In this document: piece by piece, positions 16,697 to 25,456 of the stretch
How the letters are laid out: every line of letters starts with the position of its first letter
How positions within the stretch are numbered: the first letter of the stretch is position 1
Assembly: GCF_000619945.1 (NCBI RefSeq)
Contig: NZ_JHVC01000001.1
Span: 496,001 to 560,000 of the forward strand
Reading direction: 5' to 3'
Length of the DNA: 64,000 nt
From: Clostridium lundense DSM 17049
GTDB taxonomy: Bacteria > Bacillota > Clostridia > Clostridiales > Clostridiaceae
Translations under genes and position numbers: made by a program
Notes under the pieces: generated by a model
What the model was told of the DNA's origin: nothing
Seen by the model: only the letters and a program-made list of their open reading frames with translations
Database searches by the model: none

Positions 16697-19336
16697 ATGG
16701 AAAAAATGGGTTTGAACGAATTAAGAGAAGCATATTTAAAGTTTTTTGAAAGTAAGGAGCACTTAAGGTTACAAAGTTTTCCTTTAGTGCCTAAAAATGA
16801 TAATAGTTTGCTGTTGATTAATGCAGGAATGGCTCCATTAAAGCCTTATTTTACAGGAGTTCAAGTGCCACCTAGAAATAGGATTACTACATGTCAAAAA
16901 TGTATAAGAACTGGTGATATAGAAAATGTAGGTAAAACTTCAAGACATGGTACTTTTTTTGAGATGTTAGGAAACTTCTCCTTTGGAAATTACTTTAAAA
17001 AAGAAGTTATTCCATGGGCATGGGAATTTGTAACTGAAGTATTAAAACTTCCAAAAGATAAATTATATGTAACAATATATTTAGAAGATGATGAAGCATT
17101 TGAAATATGGACTAAATCTACAGATATAGATCCATCAAGAATATTCAGATTAGGAAAAGATGATAATTTCTGGGAAATAGGTCAAGGACCTTGTGGACCA
17201 TGTTCAGAAATACATTTTGATAGAGGAGCTGGAAAGATAACTACTGCAGAAGAATTTGTTAAAGCAGGAGATGAAGACAAAGTAGTTGAATTCTGGAACC
17301 TAGTATTTACTCAGTTTGATAAAGATGAAAACGGAAATTACAATAGATTAGCACATCCTAATATAGATACTGGAATGGGTCTTGAAAGAATAGCTACAAT
17401 TATGCAAGGAACAAATAGCATATTTGAAGTAGATACTATAAGAGCTATACTAGATGAAGTAACTAAAGTATCAGGTGCAGTTTATGGAAAAGATAAGAAT
17501 ACTGACATATCCTTAAGAGTTATAACAGACCATGTAAGAAGTGTAACTTTCATGATTTCAGATGGTATATTACCTTCTAATGAAGGAAGAGGATATGTTC
17601 TAAGAAGACTACTTAGAAGAGCTGCTAGACATGGAAGATTATTAGGAGTGAATCATAATTTTCTTTACAATATATGTGATATAGTAATATCAAATTCTTG
17701 TGGTGCATACCCTGAGTTAAAAGAAAAAGAAGAATACATAAAGAAAGTTATAAAACTAGAAGAAGAAAGATTTGCTGAAACTATAGACAGTGGTATTCAA
17801 ATTTTAAATGAATATATAGAAGAACTTAATAAAAAAGGAGAAAAGGTTCTTTCAGGAGATAAAGCTTTTAAATTATATGATACTTATGGATTCCCTTTAG
17901 AATTAACTGAAGAAATATTAGAAGAAAAGGGAATGAAAGTTGATATAGAAGGCTTTAATAAAGAAATGAATGAACAAAGACAGAGAGCTAGAGCTGCCAG
18001 AGGAGAATCTAACTACATGGGAGCCGAAGATACTTTAATAAATAAATTACCAAAAGAAATAGATACGGAATTTGTTGGTTATGATAATGTAGAAACTGAT
18101 TCAAAGATTACTTTAATAGTAAAAGGAGAAGAATTAGTTAATTCTTTGACTTCAGGAGAAGAAGGGGTAATATTAGTAGAGAAAACTCCTTTCTATGCTG
18201 AAATGGGAGGACAAATTGGAGATACAGGTATAATAAGCTTTGAAAGTGGCAAAGCTGAAGTAATGGATTGTAAAAAGAATGTAGGTGGGAAAATACTTCA
18301 TTTTGTTAAAGTAATAGAAGGAGAAGTTAAGAAAGACAGTATTGTGACTTTAAAAGTAGATGAAGATAGAAGAAATAGTATAAGAAAAAATCATACAGCT
18401 ACCCATATGCTTCATGAAGCATTAAGAGAAGTACTAGGAGATCATGTGCAGCAATCTGGTTCTTATGTAGATAGTGAAAGATTGAGATTTGACTTTAATC
18501 ATTTTGCAGGACTTACTGAAGAGGAGCTAAAGACTGTAGAAAGATTAGTTAACTTAAATATAATGAAAGTATATCCTGTAGCAACTAAGGTGATGAATAT
18601 AGAGGAAGCTAAGGCAAGTGGTGCTGTAGCATTATTTGATGATAAATATAAAGAAGATGTAAGAGTAGTTTCTGTAGGAGAGTTTAGCAAAGAACTTTGT
18701 GGTGGAACTCATGTTAGAAATTCAGGAGAAATTGGATTGTTTAAAGTAATTTCTGAGTCAGGAGTAGCTGCAGGAATAAGAAGAATTGAAGCGGTTACTG
18801 GGTTAAATGCTATAAACTTTATGGAAGAAAAAGAAAATACCTTAAAATCCATAGGAGAAACACTAAAATGTGGAGAAAAGGATATAATAAGTAAAATAAA
18901 TTCAAATTTAGTAGAGCTTAAGAATAAAGAAAAGGAAATAAATGAACTTAAGAGTAAATTAGCTAGTGGAGCAGAGGATGAACTATTAAATAATGTAAAA
19001 GAAGTAAAAGGTATAAAGTTAATTACTGGAGTATTAGAAGATGTAGATGGTAATACTTTAAGAGAATTAGGAGATAAGCTTCGAGATAAGATAGCTGATG
19101 GCGTAGTAGTATTAGGAAGTGCTATTGAAGGAAAAGTTCAATTTATTGCAATGGCTTCAAAGGGAGCAGTAGCTAAAGGAGCCCACTGTGGAAAGATCAT
19201 AAAAGAAGTTGCTTCAATTGCTGGAGGCGGCGGTGGTGGAAGACCGGATATGGCCCAAGCAGGTGGAAAACTTCCGGAAAAACTTAATGAAGCAATAGCT
19301 AAGGTAGAAGATATACTGTCAAATTTAGCAAAATAG
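16697..19336 (+). CDS. alaS: Alanine--tRNA ligase
   Basis: 879 residues, normal length for bacterial AlaRS. The class II catalytic core is at the N-terminus, with R-H-G-T-F-F-E-M-L-G-N-F-S-F-G-N (motif 2). The editing domain has H-T-A-T-H and the distal C-G-G-T-H zinc-binding motif, followed by a coiled-coil and a C-terminal C-Ala domain with the glycine-rich G-G-G-G-G-G-R-P-D signature. ACGGAGGAG precedes the start. Expression is set by the T-box leader upstream. Confidence 0.97.
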   Translation: MEKMGLNELREAYLKFFESKEHLRLQSFPLVPKNDNSLLLINAGMAPLKPYFTGVQVPPRNRITTCQKCIRTGDIENVGKTSRHGTFFEMLGNFSFGNYFKKEVIPWAWEFVTEVLKLPKDKLYVTIYLEDDEAFEIWTKSTDIDPSRIFRLGKDDNFWEIGQGPCGPCSEIHFDRGAGKITTAEEFVKAGDEDKVVEFWNLVFTQFDKDENGNYNRLAHPNIDTGMGLERIATIMQGTNSIFEVDTIRAILDEVTKVSGAVYGKDKNTDISLRVITDHVRSVTFMISDGILPSNEGRGYVLRRLLRRAARHGRLLGVNHNFLYNICDIVISNSCGAYPELKEKEEYIKKVIKLEEERFAETIDSGIQILNEYIEELNKKGEKVLSGDKAFKLYDTYGFPLELTEEILEEKGMKVDIEGFNKEMNEQRQRARAARGESNYMGAEDTLINKLPKEIDTEFVGYDNVETDSKITLIVKGEELVNSLTSGEEGVILVEKTPFYAEMGGQIGDTGIISFESGKAEVMDCKKNVGGKILHFVKVIEGEVKKDSIVTLKVDEDRRNSIRKNHTATHMLHEALREVLGDHVQQSGSYVDSERLRFDFNHFAGLTEEELKTVERLVNLNIMKVYPVATKVMNIEEAKASGAVALFDDKYKEDVRVVSVGEFSKELCGGTHVRNSGEIGLFKVISESGVAAGIRRIEAVTGLNAINFMEEKENTLKSIGETLKCGEKDIISKINSNLVELKNKEKEINELKSKLASGAEDELLNNVKEVKGIKLITGVLEDVDGNTLRELGDKLRDKIADGVVVLGSAIEGKVQFIAMASKGAVAKGAHCGKIIKEVASIAGGGGGGRPDMAQAGGKLPEKLNEAIAKVEDILSNLAK

Positions 19337-19425
19337 TATACAATTTATAAAATATAGTCTATAATATAAATAAATACAACATTGTTTGAATAACAGTTGA
19401 CAGTTAATAAAAAGCGTTATTTTTC

Positions 19426-19465
19426 TCACTGATCTAGAAAAAATTAGTTCATCTAGCATCAGTGA
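19426..19465. repeat. Hairpin downstream of alaS
   Basis: TCACTGAT (19426-19433) pairs with ATCAGTGA (19458-19465), with CTAGA/TCTAG adding pairs inside. The T run lies on its left flank (a terminator-like layout for the minus strand), while A's follow on the plus side, although no minus-strand gene ends here. It may stop or stabilise the alaS transcript. Confidence 0.5.
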
Positions 19466-19552
19466 AGAAAAAATATTTATAGCTTCTTTATATTTTTAAA
19501 TATTAAATTCTTAATTTAAAATACATATATAGGCAAGTGGGGTGAAGAAAAA

Positions 19553-19804
19553 ATGGGGAATGATAATACTATTCAATTTGATGCGGTAAAGAATAAAAGA
19601 GATTTAACTAAAGAGATTCTTACCCAAGTATATGATTCTTTAAAAGAAAAGGGATATAATCCTGTTAATCAAATGGTAGGATATTTAATATCAGGAGATC
19701 CTACTTATATTACAAATTACAATGGAGCTAGAGCTTTGGTTAGAAAACTTGAAAGAGATGAGATATTAGAAGAAGTATTAAAAAATTACTTAGGTATAAA
19801 ATAA
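19553..19804 (+). CDS. IreB family regulatory phosphoprotein (UPF0297, YrzL-like)
   Basis: 83 residues, the full length of the UPF0297/IreB family, with the conserved F-D segment near the N-terminus and N-P-V-N-Q-M-V-G-Y-L-I-S-G-D-P-T-Y-I-T in the middle. In Enterococcus IreB is phosphorylated by the PASTA kinase IreK. The order IreB-like, ruvX, DUF1292 matches yrzL-yrrK-yrzB of Bacillus. A GGGGTGA motif precedes the start, and a short terminator-like hairpin follows. Confidence 0.9.
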   Translation: MGNDNTIQFDAVKNKRDLTKEILTQVYDSLKEKGYNPVNQMVGYLISGDPTYITNYNGARALVRKLERDEILEEVLKNYLGIK

Positions 19805-19830
19805 AAATGCCTTAATGGCATTTTTATTTT
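19804..19830 (+). terminator. Short hairpin between the IreB-like gene and ruvX
   Basis: AAAATGCC and GGCATTTT flank a five-base TTAAT loop, followed by TATTTT. It sits inside an otherwise tight gene cluster, so it probably attenuates rather than ends transcription. Confidence 0.65.
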
Positions 19831-19858
19831 AAAATTGAGCATAATAAAGGAGAAGAAT

Positions 19859-20269
19859 ATGAGAATATTAGGGCTTGATGTAGGAGATAGAACCATAGGA
19901 GTTGCAGTAAGCGATCCATTAGGTTTAACAGCTCAAGGAATAACTACTATAAGAAGAAAAGGTATAGACAATGATATAGAAGAGTTAAAAAAGATATGTG
20001 CTCAATATGAAGTCCAAAAGATAGTATCTGGATTACCTAAAAATATGAATGGTACTTTAGGCCCACAAAGTGAAAAGGTACTAGAATTTTGTGATGTTTT
20101 AAAAAGTGAAATTTCTTTAGAAATAATAATGTGGGATGAAAGACTTACTACTGTAGCTGCACATAAAGCTATGTTAGAAGCAGATTTATCACGTTCGAAA
20201 AGAAAAAAAATAGTAGATAAAATTGCTGCTACATACATACTTCAAGGCTACTTAGATAGTATTTATTAA
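19859..20269 (+). CDS. ruvX: Putative pre-16S rRNA nuclease / Holliday-junction resolvase-like YqgF
   Basis: 136 residues from ATG 19859 behind AAAGGAGAAG; an in-frame ATG at 19835 lacks a site. The RNase H-like fold is marked by G-L-D-V-G-D-R-T-I-G-V-A-V-S-D-P-L at the start, the V-S-G-L-P-K-N-M-N-G-T-L-G-P loop and the late W-D-E-R-L-T-T and D-K-I-A-A segments, which carry the acidic catalytic residues. The family was first called RuvX, and YqgF members are now linked to 16S rRNA 5' end maturation. Confidence 0.92.
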   Translation: MRILGLDVGDRTIGVAVSDPLGLTAQGITTIRRKGIDNDIEELKKICAQYEVQKIVSGLPKNMNGTLGPQSEKVLEFCDVLKSEISLEIIMWDERLTTVAAHKAMLEADLSRSKRKKIVDKIAATYILQGYLDSIY

Positions 20270-20290
20270 TAAATTTGTGAGGTGAAAACT

Positions 20291-20560
20291 ATGGAAAATG
20301 ATGTTACATCAATTGTATTGACGGATGAAGAAGGTAACGAAACTGAATTTGAGGTAGTTACTAAATTAGATATTGAAGATAAAGAATATGTAATTGTAGT
20401 GCCAAAGGATGAAGATACCGATGAAGCGATAGCATTAAGAATAGATAAAGATGAAGATGGAAATGATATATTGGTTACTGTAGATGACGATGATGAGTTT
20501 GCCATTGTCGTAGAGGCATATGAAACTTTATTTGCTGAAGAAGATAGTGAATTAAACTAG
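20291..20560 (+). CDS. DUF1292 domain protein (YrzB-like)
   Basis: 89 residues from ATG 20291, six bases after GAGGTG; a GTG at 20282 overlaps that site and is rejected. It is very acidic (Asp/Glu-rich throughout) and matches DUF1292, a small conserved Firmicute protein of unknown role (I-V-L-T-D-E-E-G-N-E, then I-E-D-K-E-Y-V-I-V-V-P). It is the third member of the yrzL-yrrK-yrzB-type cluster and ends in a strong terminator. Confidence 0.88.
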   Translation: MENDVTSIVLTDEEGNETEFEVVTKLDIEDKEYVIVVPKDEDTDEAIALRIDKDEDGNDILVTVDDDDEFAIVVEAYETLFAEEDSELN

Positions 20561-20568
20561 TGCATAAT

Positions 20569-20607
20569 AAAAGCTATGTTGCCCATACATAGCTTTTATT
20601 ATTTTTT
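20569..20607 (+). terminator. Terminator after the DUF1292 gene
   Basis: AAAAGCTATG (20569-20578) pairs with CATAGCTTTT (20588-20597), followed by ATTATTTTTT. Confidence 0.85.
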
Positions 20608-20684
20608 ACATAACATTTTATCTAATAGCTACCTATTTTAAGGATGACATTTTATAAGAATAGGTTGGGTATAGATAGGTTATT

Positions 20685-20737
20685 CTAAGCTTCAGATTAA
20701 GATATTTATTTTTAATATAAATTTTATCTGAAGCTAA
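20685..20737. repeat. Hairpin upstream of fur
   Basis: CTAAGCTTCAGAT on the left pairs with ATCTGAAGCTAAG on the right with one or two mismatches across an A/T-rich centre. No T tract follows; A's do. It lies before the fur promoter and may be a second termination point for upstream transcription or an operator. No gene is visible in this 276-base gap. Confidence 0.45.
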
Positions 20738-20749
20738 GAAAAACTTAAT

Positions 20750-20793
20750 GTAATGATTATCAATTGACAATACTTTAGTATTAAATATATAAT
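20750..20793 (+). promoter_or_regulatory. fur promoter with Fur box
   Basis: TTGACA (20764-20769), an 18-bp spacer and TATAAT (20788-20793) give a consensus promoter. TAATGATTATCAATTGACA, which resembles the 19-bp Fur box (GATAATGATAATCATTATC), overlaps the -35 and implies iron-dependent autorepression. Confidence 0.75.
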
Positions 20794-20836
20794 TAAGTGT
20801 AGAAATTTTTATTAATATATGAAATGAGGTACCTAT

Positions 20837-21295
20837 ATGGGAAAGTTTTCTTATGAAGAAATAGAAAGATTAAAAAATTCTTTAAAAGAAAAAGGATATA
20901 AGCTTACTCCTCAAAGAAGAGCTATTGTGGATATAATTATAAAAAATGAAGGAAATCATTTAACTACTGAGGAATTATACAATCTTGTGAAAGTGGAGTG
21001 TCCAGAAATAGGTTTAGCTACAGTTTATAGAACAGTTCTTTTACTTGAAGAAATGGGTATAGTTACAAAGCTAGACTTAAATGATGGATGTAGTAGATAT
21101 GAATTAGTTCACGAAGATGAAAACCATCAACATCATCATCTTGTGTGTAATAAATGTGGCAAGGTTATTGAGGTGGAAGGAGATCTTTTAGAGGAGCTAG
21201 AGCACAGTATAGAATTAAAGTATAAATTTAAAATTCAAGATCATAGTGTTAAATTTTATGGATTATGCAGTGAATGCTCTAATGAGTTAAAATAA
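20837..21295 (+). CDS. fur: Fur family transcriptional regulator
   Basis: 152 residues: a winged-helix half with T-P-Q-R-R-A-I-V-D-I and T-V-Y-R-T-V, and a metal-binding dimerisation half with H-E-D-E-N-H-Q-H-H-H-L-V-C-N-K-C-G and a C-terminal C-S-E-C. The H-x-H-H-H-L-V-C pattern is shared by Fur, PerR and Zur. The Fur-box-like site in its own promoter favours iron sensing, but PerR cannot be ruled out from sequence. It sits between the yrzB-like gene and rnj as in many clostridia. Confidence 0.85.
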   Translation: MGKFSYEEIERLKNSLKEKGYKLTPQRRAIVDIIIKNEGNHLTTEELYNLVKVECPEIGLATVYRTVLLLEEMGIVTKLDLNDGCSRYELVHEDENHQHHHLVCNKCGKVIEVEGDLLEELEHSIELKYKFKIQDHSVKFYGLCSECSNELK

Positions 21296-21336
21296 TAGAT
21301 TACCTAAAGTAAAAGAATAAAAAAGGAGGGGAGAAA

Positions 21337-23004
21337 ATGAGAAGGGAAAGAGACAAAGTTAAAGTTATTCCACTAGGCGGAGTAAATGAAATAGGCAAAA
21401 ATTTAACAGTTATAGAATATAAAAATGATATTATTGTTATTGATTGTGGCTTAAAATTTCCTGATGAAGAAATGTTGGGTATAGATGTAGTTATACCTGA
21501 TATAAGTTATTTATTAAAAAATAGAGAAAGAGTAAAAGGAGTATTTTTAACACATGGACATGAGGATCACATAGGTGCACTTCCTTATGTGTTAAAACAA
21601 TTAAATGTTCCTGTGTATGGAACGAAACTTACATTAGGTATTCTAGAAACTAAGTTGAAAGAGCATAATTTACTGGGTTCTGTTGAATTGATATGCGTAA
21701 AAGCAAGAGATATAATAAAGCTTGAAAATGCATCAGTAGAATTCATAAGAACAAGTCATAGTATAGCGGATTCAGTTGCTATTGCTATACATACACCACT
21801 TGGAGTAATACTCCATACAGGTGATTTTAAAATTGATTATACACCTATAGACGGTTGTGTAGCGGATTTGACTAGGTTTGCAGAACTTGGGAAAAAAGGT
21901 GTAATACTTATGCTTGCAGATAGTACAAATGTAGAAAGAGCAGGATATACTATGTCCGAAAGCACTGTAGGAGAAGCTTTTGAGGATATTTTTGCTACAG
22001 CAAAAGGAAGAATAATTGTAGCAACCTTTGCTTCACATATACATAGAATACAGCAAGTTATAAGTGCAGCTGATAAGTATGGAAGAAAAGTGGCGTTTTC
22101 CGGAAGAAGTATGGAAAATATTGTGGAAGTTTCTAAAGAATTAGGTTATATTGATGCAGCTAATGAAATGTTCATAGATATCGATTTGATTAATAAATAT
22201 CCAGAGGATAAGGTAGTTATAATAACTACTGGAAGTCAAGGAGAACCTATGTCAGCTTTATCAAGAATGGCTGCTTCAGAACACAAGAAAGTAAATATAA
22301 TACCAGGAGATATGGTTATAATTTCAGCTACGCCAATTCCAGGAAATGAAAAATTAGTATCAAGGGTTATAAATCAATTGTTTAAAAAAGGAGCTGAAGT
22401 AATATATGAAGCTTTAGCTGATGTTCATGTATCTGGTCACGCTTGCCAGGAAGAATTAAAATTGATGCATACTCTTGTAAGACCTAAATTCTTTGTTCCT
22501 GTACATGGGGAATATAGACATTTAAAGCAGCATGCAGAATTAGCTATAAAACTTGGACTTCCAAGTAATAATGTTATAATTGCTGATAATGGAGATGTAA
22601 TCGAAGCTAATAGAGACTTCATAAGAAAAAATGGAGTAGTTACTTCAGGTCAGGTATTTGTAGATGGCTTAGGAGTGGGGGATGTTGGTAATATCGTTTT
22701 AAGAGATAGAAAACATCTTTCTCAAGATGGTATTCTTACAGTAGTTGTAACTATTGAAAAAGAATCTGGATTAGTTATAGCAGGTCCTGATATTATTTCA
22801 AGAGGATTTGTATATGTAAGAGAATCAGAGGACTTAATGGAAGAAGCAAGAAATATAGTAAGAGATGCATTAAAAGAATGTGAAGAAAAACATATAACAG
22901 AATGGGCTACTATAAAGTCAAATATAAAGGATTCTCTAAGAATGTTCTTATATGAAAGGACAAAGAGAAAACCAATGATACTTCCTATTATAATGGAAAT
23001 TTAA
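21337..23004 (+). CDS. rnj: Ribonuclease J
   Basis: 555 residues, a metallo-beta-lactamase/beta-CASP nuclease. The metal-binding motif is T-H-G-H-E-D-H-I-G-A, with H-T-G-D-F-K-I-D and the beta-CASP segment T-G-S-Q-G-E-P-M; S-G-H-A and P-V-H-G-E-Y-R-H complete the site, and a C-terminal domain follows. It has 5'-exonuclease and endonuclease activity and is central to RNA decay in Firmicutes. Whether it corresponds to J1 or J2 cannot be told. AAAGGAGGGG precedes the start, 41 bases after fur. Confidence 0.94.
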   Translation: MRRERDKVKVIPLGGVNEIGKNLTVIEYKNDIIVIDCGLKFPDEEMLGIDVVIPDISYLLKNRERVKGVFLTHGHEDHIGALPYVLKQLNVPVYGTKLTLGILETKLKEHNLLGSVELICVKARDIIKLENASVEFIRTSHSIADSVAIAIHTPLGVILHTGDFKIDYTPIDGCVADLTRFAELGKKGVILMLADSTNVERAGYTMSESTVGEAFEDIFATAKGRIIVATFASHIHRIQQVISAADKYGRKVAFSGRSMENIVEVSKELGYIDAANEMFIDIDLINKYPEDKVVIITTGSQGEPMSALSRMAASEHKKVNIIPGDMVIISATPIPGNEKLVSRVINQLFKKGAEVIYEALADVHVSGHACQEELKLMHTLVRPKFFVPVHGEYRHLKQHAELAIKLGLPSNNVIIADNGDVIEANRDFIRKNGVVTSGQVFVDGLGVGDVGNIVLRDRKHLSQDGILTVVVTIEKESGLVIAGPDIISRGFVYVRESEDLMEEARNIVRDALKECEEKHITEWATIKSNIKDSLRMFLYERTKRKPMILPIIMEI

Positions 23005-23009
23005 TTCAG

Positions 23010-23095
23010 AGCACAGAGTGCAGAGCATAGAGCACAGATAATAGATTTTTAATTAAATCTATGCTTTATACTCTATACTCTATACTCTATACTCT
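23010..23095 (+). repeat. Heptamer tandem repeat and flanking near-repeats after rnj
   Basis: Four perfect copies of TATACTC occupy 23067-23094. On their left lies a run of related GAGCACAGA / GAGCATAGA units (23010-23040) that are roughly complementary to the heptamers, so the two blocks could pair around the ATAGATT/AAATCTAT stem between them. This looks like a variable-number tandem repeat or a decayed terminator. Confidence 0.6.
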
Positions 23096-23139
23096 AAAAG
23101 GTGTTCTGTTTTATTATTGAAAATTTGGGAGGCTTTTAA

Positions 23140-23490
23140 ATGAATATTTATGATAAAACTCATGAATTAGCTAAAATTTTAAAAGATTGTCCAGAAGTTA
23201 TAGAACTTAGAAATGCAGTTAAAAAAATAGAGAATAGTGAGACTAATAAGAAAATGTTGAATGATTTCAGAAAATTGCAGTATGAAGCATATTCTGAACA
23301 AATGAGCTGTGGAAAATTATCCAAGGAAATGGAAGGGAAGTTAAACAACTTAGGATCTATTATTTCTATGAATCCAGAGGTTTCTTTGTATCTTCAGGCA
23401 GAAGCGAGATTCGGTGTAATATGGGAAGACATTATGAAAATATTGAATGAAGCTGTAGATATTGATTTAACTTTCGGAATAGGGAAATAA
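23140..23490 (+). CDS. YlbF family protein
   Basis: 116 residues, all-helical, matching the YlbF/YmcA family: an N-terminal helix with A-x-x-L-A-x-I-L-K, then F-R-K-L-Q-Y-E-A-Y in the long central helix, and L-Y-L-Q-A-E-A-R-F in the C-terminal helix. In Bacillus, YlbF with YmcA and YaaT forms a complex that governs RNase Y-dependent mRNA processing and sporulation and competence. The position next to RNase J is suggestive. GGGAGGC precedes the start. Confidence 0.8.
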   Translation: MNIYDKTHELAKILKDCPEVIELRNAVKKIENSETNKKMLNDFRKLQYEAYSEQMSCGKLSKEMEGKLNNLGSIISMNPEVSLYLQAEARFGVIWEDIMKILNEAVDIDLTFGIGK

Positions 23491-23547
23491 TTTTACATAA
23501 GTTGACTTTTTACGATAGTAATATTAGAATGAATGTATTAGCGTAAG

Positions 23548-23576
23548 TTGGATACTCCTAGGTATCCAATTTTTTT
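23548..23576 (+). terminator. Terminator between the ylbF-like gene and typA
   Basis: TTGGATAC (23548-23555) pairs with GTATCCAA (23562-23569), followed by a seven-T run. Confidence 0.85.
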
Positions 23577-23608
23577 GAGAAAAATTTAAATTTATTGGGG
23601 GAAATAAT

Positions 23609-25432
23609 ATGAATTTATTTACAAGAAATGATATAAGAAATATAGCTATAATAGCGCACGTTGACCATGGTAAGACTACTCTAGTTGATGCGATGCTTAG
23701 ACAAAGCCATGTTTTTAGAGAAAATGAAAAGGTTCAAGAAAGAGTAATGGACTCAAACGATCTTGAAAGAGAAAGAGGTATCACTATTCTTTCTAAAAAT
23801 ACTTCTGTTATGCATAATGGCATAAAAATCAATATAATTGATACACCAGGACACGCTGATTTTGGTGGAGAAGTAGAACGTGTATTAAAAATGGTAGATA
23901 GTGTTTTACTTGTAGTTGACTCTTATGAAGGACCTATGCCTCAGACAAAATTCGTTTTAAAGAAAGCTTTAGAACTTGATTTAAGACCTATAGTAGTTAT
24001 AAATAAAATTGATAAACCAGATGCTAGAGCTGGTGAAGTTTTAGATGAAGTATTTGATCTATTTGTAGAATTAGGTGCTTCCGATGAGCAATTGGATTTC
24101 CCTGTTGTTTATTGTTCAGCTAAAAAAGGTATAGCTATGAAAGAATTAGATGAAGAAAGCAATAATATGGATCCTTTATTTGATATTATAATTAAAAATG
24201 TAAAAGCACCAGAAGGATATATTGATCAGCCTCTTCAAATGTTAATTACAACTATTGATTCAAATGAATATGTGGGAAGAATTGCTATAGGAAAAATATA
24301 CAGAGGATCAATAAAGAGAAATCAACAGGCTGCTCTTATAAGAAAAGATGGTAAAGTAGATAATGTTAAAGTAAGCAGTGTTTTTGTTTATAATGGACTT
24401 AAAAGAGAAGAAACAGATGAAGCTAAATTAGGAGATATAGTTGCTGTTGCAGGAATATCTGATATTAATATAGGTGAAACTTTAGCAGATGCAGGTTCAC
24501 CAGAAGCACTACCTTTTGTAGAGATAGATGAACCAACTTTAAGTATGAATTTTATGGTAAATAACTCACCTTTTGCGGGAAAAGAAGGAGAGTATGTAAC
24601 ATCAAGACATTTAAGAGATAGACTTATGAAAGAGTTGGAAACTAATGTAAGCTTAAGGGTTGAGGAAACAGATTCAGCAGAATGCTTTAAGGTAAGTGGA
24701 AGAGGAGAATTACATTTATCTATTCTTATTGAAACTATGAGAAGAGAAGGTTATGAATTCCAGGTTTCAAAGCCTAGCGTAATATTTAAAGAAGAAAATG
24801 GTAAAAAATTAGAACCAATTGAATATTTAACTATAGACGTACCAGAAGAATTTATGGGCGTTGTTATGGAAAAGCTAGGACCAAGAAAAGCAGAAATGGT
24901 TAATATGACTTCAGCTGTAAATGGTTATACTAGATTAGAATTTACTGTACCTGCAAGGGGATTAATAGGCTTTAGAAATGAATTTATGACTGACACTAAA
25001 GGAAATGGTATAATGAATCATCTTTTTGAAGGCTATGAAGCTTATAAGGGAGATATTCCAGAAAGAAGTAGGGGATCCTTAGTAGTATTTGAATCTGGTA
25101 CATCTATAACTTATGGATTATTCAATGCTCAAGAAAGAGGTACTCTATTTATTGGAGCAGGTACTGAGGTTTATGAAGGAATGATAGCAGGTGAATGTTC
25201 AAGAGCAGACGATATAGAAGTTAATGTTTGTAAGAAGAAACATTTATCTAATACAAGATCTTCAGGAGCAGATGAAGCGTTGAAATTAACTCCAATAACT
25301 CCAATGTCATTAGAGCAATGTCTTGAATTTATAGCATCAGATGAATTGGTAGAAGTTACACCTAAAAATATTAGAATGAGAAAAAGAATACTAAATGCAG
25401 AAATGAGAAAAAAATCAAATAGAAGAAAGTAA
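23609..25432 (+). CDS. typA: Ribosome-associated GTPase TypA/BipA
   Basis: 607 residues, the usual TypA length. G1 is A-H-V-D-H-G-K-T-T, G2 includes R-E-R-G-I-T-I, G3 is D-T-P-G-H-A-D-F and G4 is N-K-I-D. EF-G-like domains II, III and V and the family-specific C-terminal domain follow (R-G-L-I-G-F-R-N-E-F). It acts in 50S assembly and stress adaptation. A GGGGGAA site precedes the ATG. Confidence 0.96.
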   Translation: MNLFTRNDIRNIAIIAHVDHGKTTLVDAMLRQSHVFRENEKVQERVMDSNDLERERGITILSKNTSVMHNGIKINIIDTPGHADFGGEVERVLKMVDSVLLVVDSYEGPMPQTKFVLKKALELDLRPIVVINKIDKPDARAGEVLDEVFDLFVELGASDEQLDFPVVYCSAKKGIAMKELDEESNNMDPLFDIIIKNVKAPEGYIDQPLQMLITTIDSNEYVGRIAIGKIYRGSIKRNQQAALIRKDGKVDNVKVSSVFVYNGLKREETDEAKLGDIVAVAGISDINIGETLADAGSPEALPFVEIDEPTLSMNFMVNNSPFAGKEGEYVTSRHLRDRLMKELETNVSLRVEETDSAECFKVSGRGELHLSILIETMRREGYEFQVSKPSVIFKEENGKKLEPIEYLTIDVPEEFMGVVMEKLGPRKAEMVNMTSAVNGYTRLEFTVPARGLIGFRNEFMTDTKGNGIMNHLFEGYEAYKGDIPERSRGSLVVFESGTSITYGLFNAQERGTLFIGAGTEVYEGMIAGECSRADDIEVNVCKKKHLSNTRSSGADEALKLTPITPMSLEQCLEFIASDELVEVTPKNIRMRKRILNAEMRKKSNRRK

Positions 25433-25456
25433 TTTTTTATAATCATGGAGGGGGCT

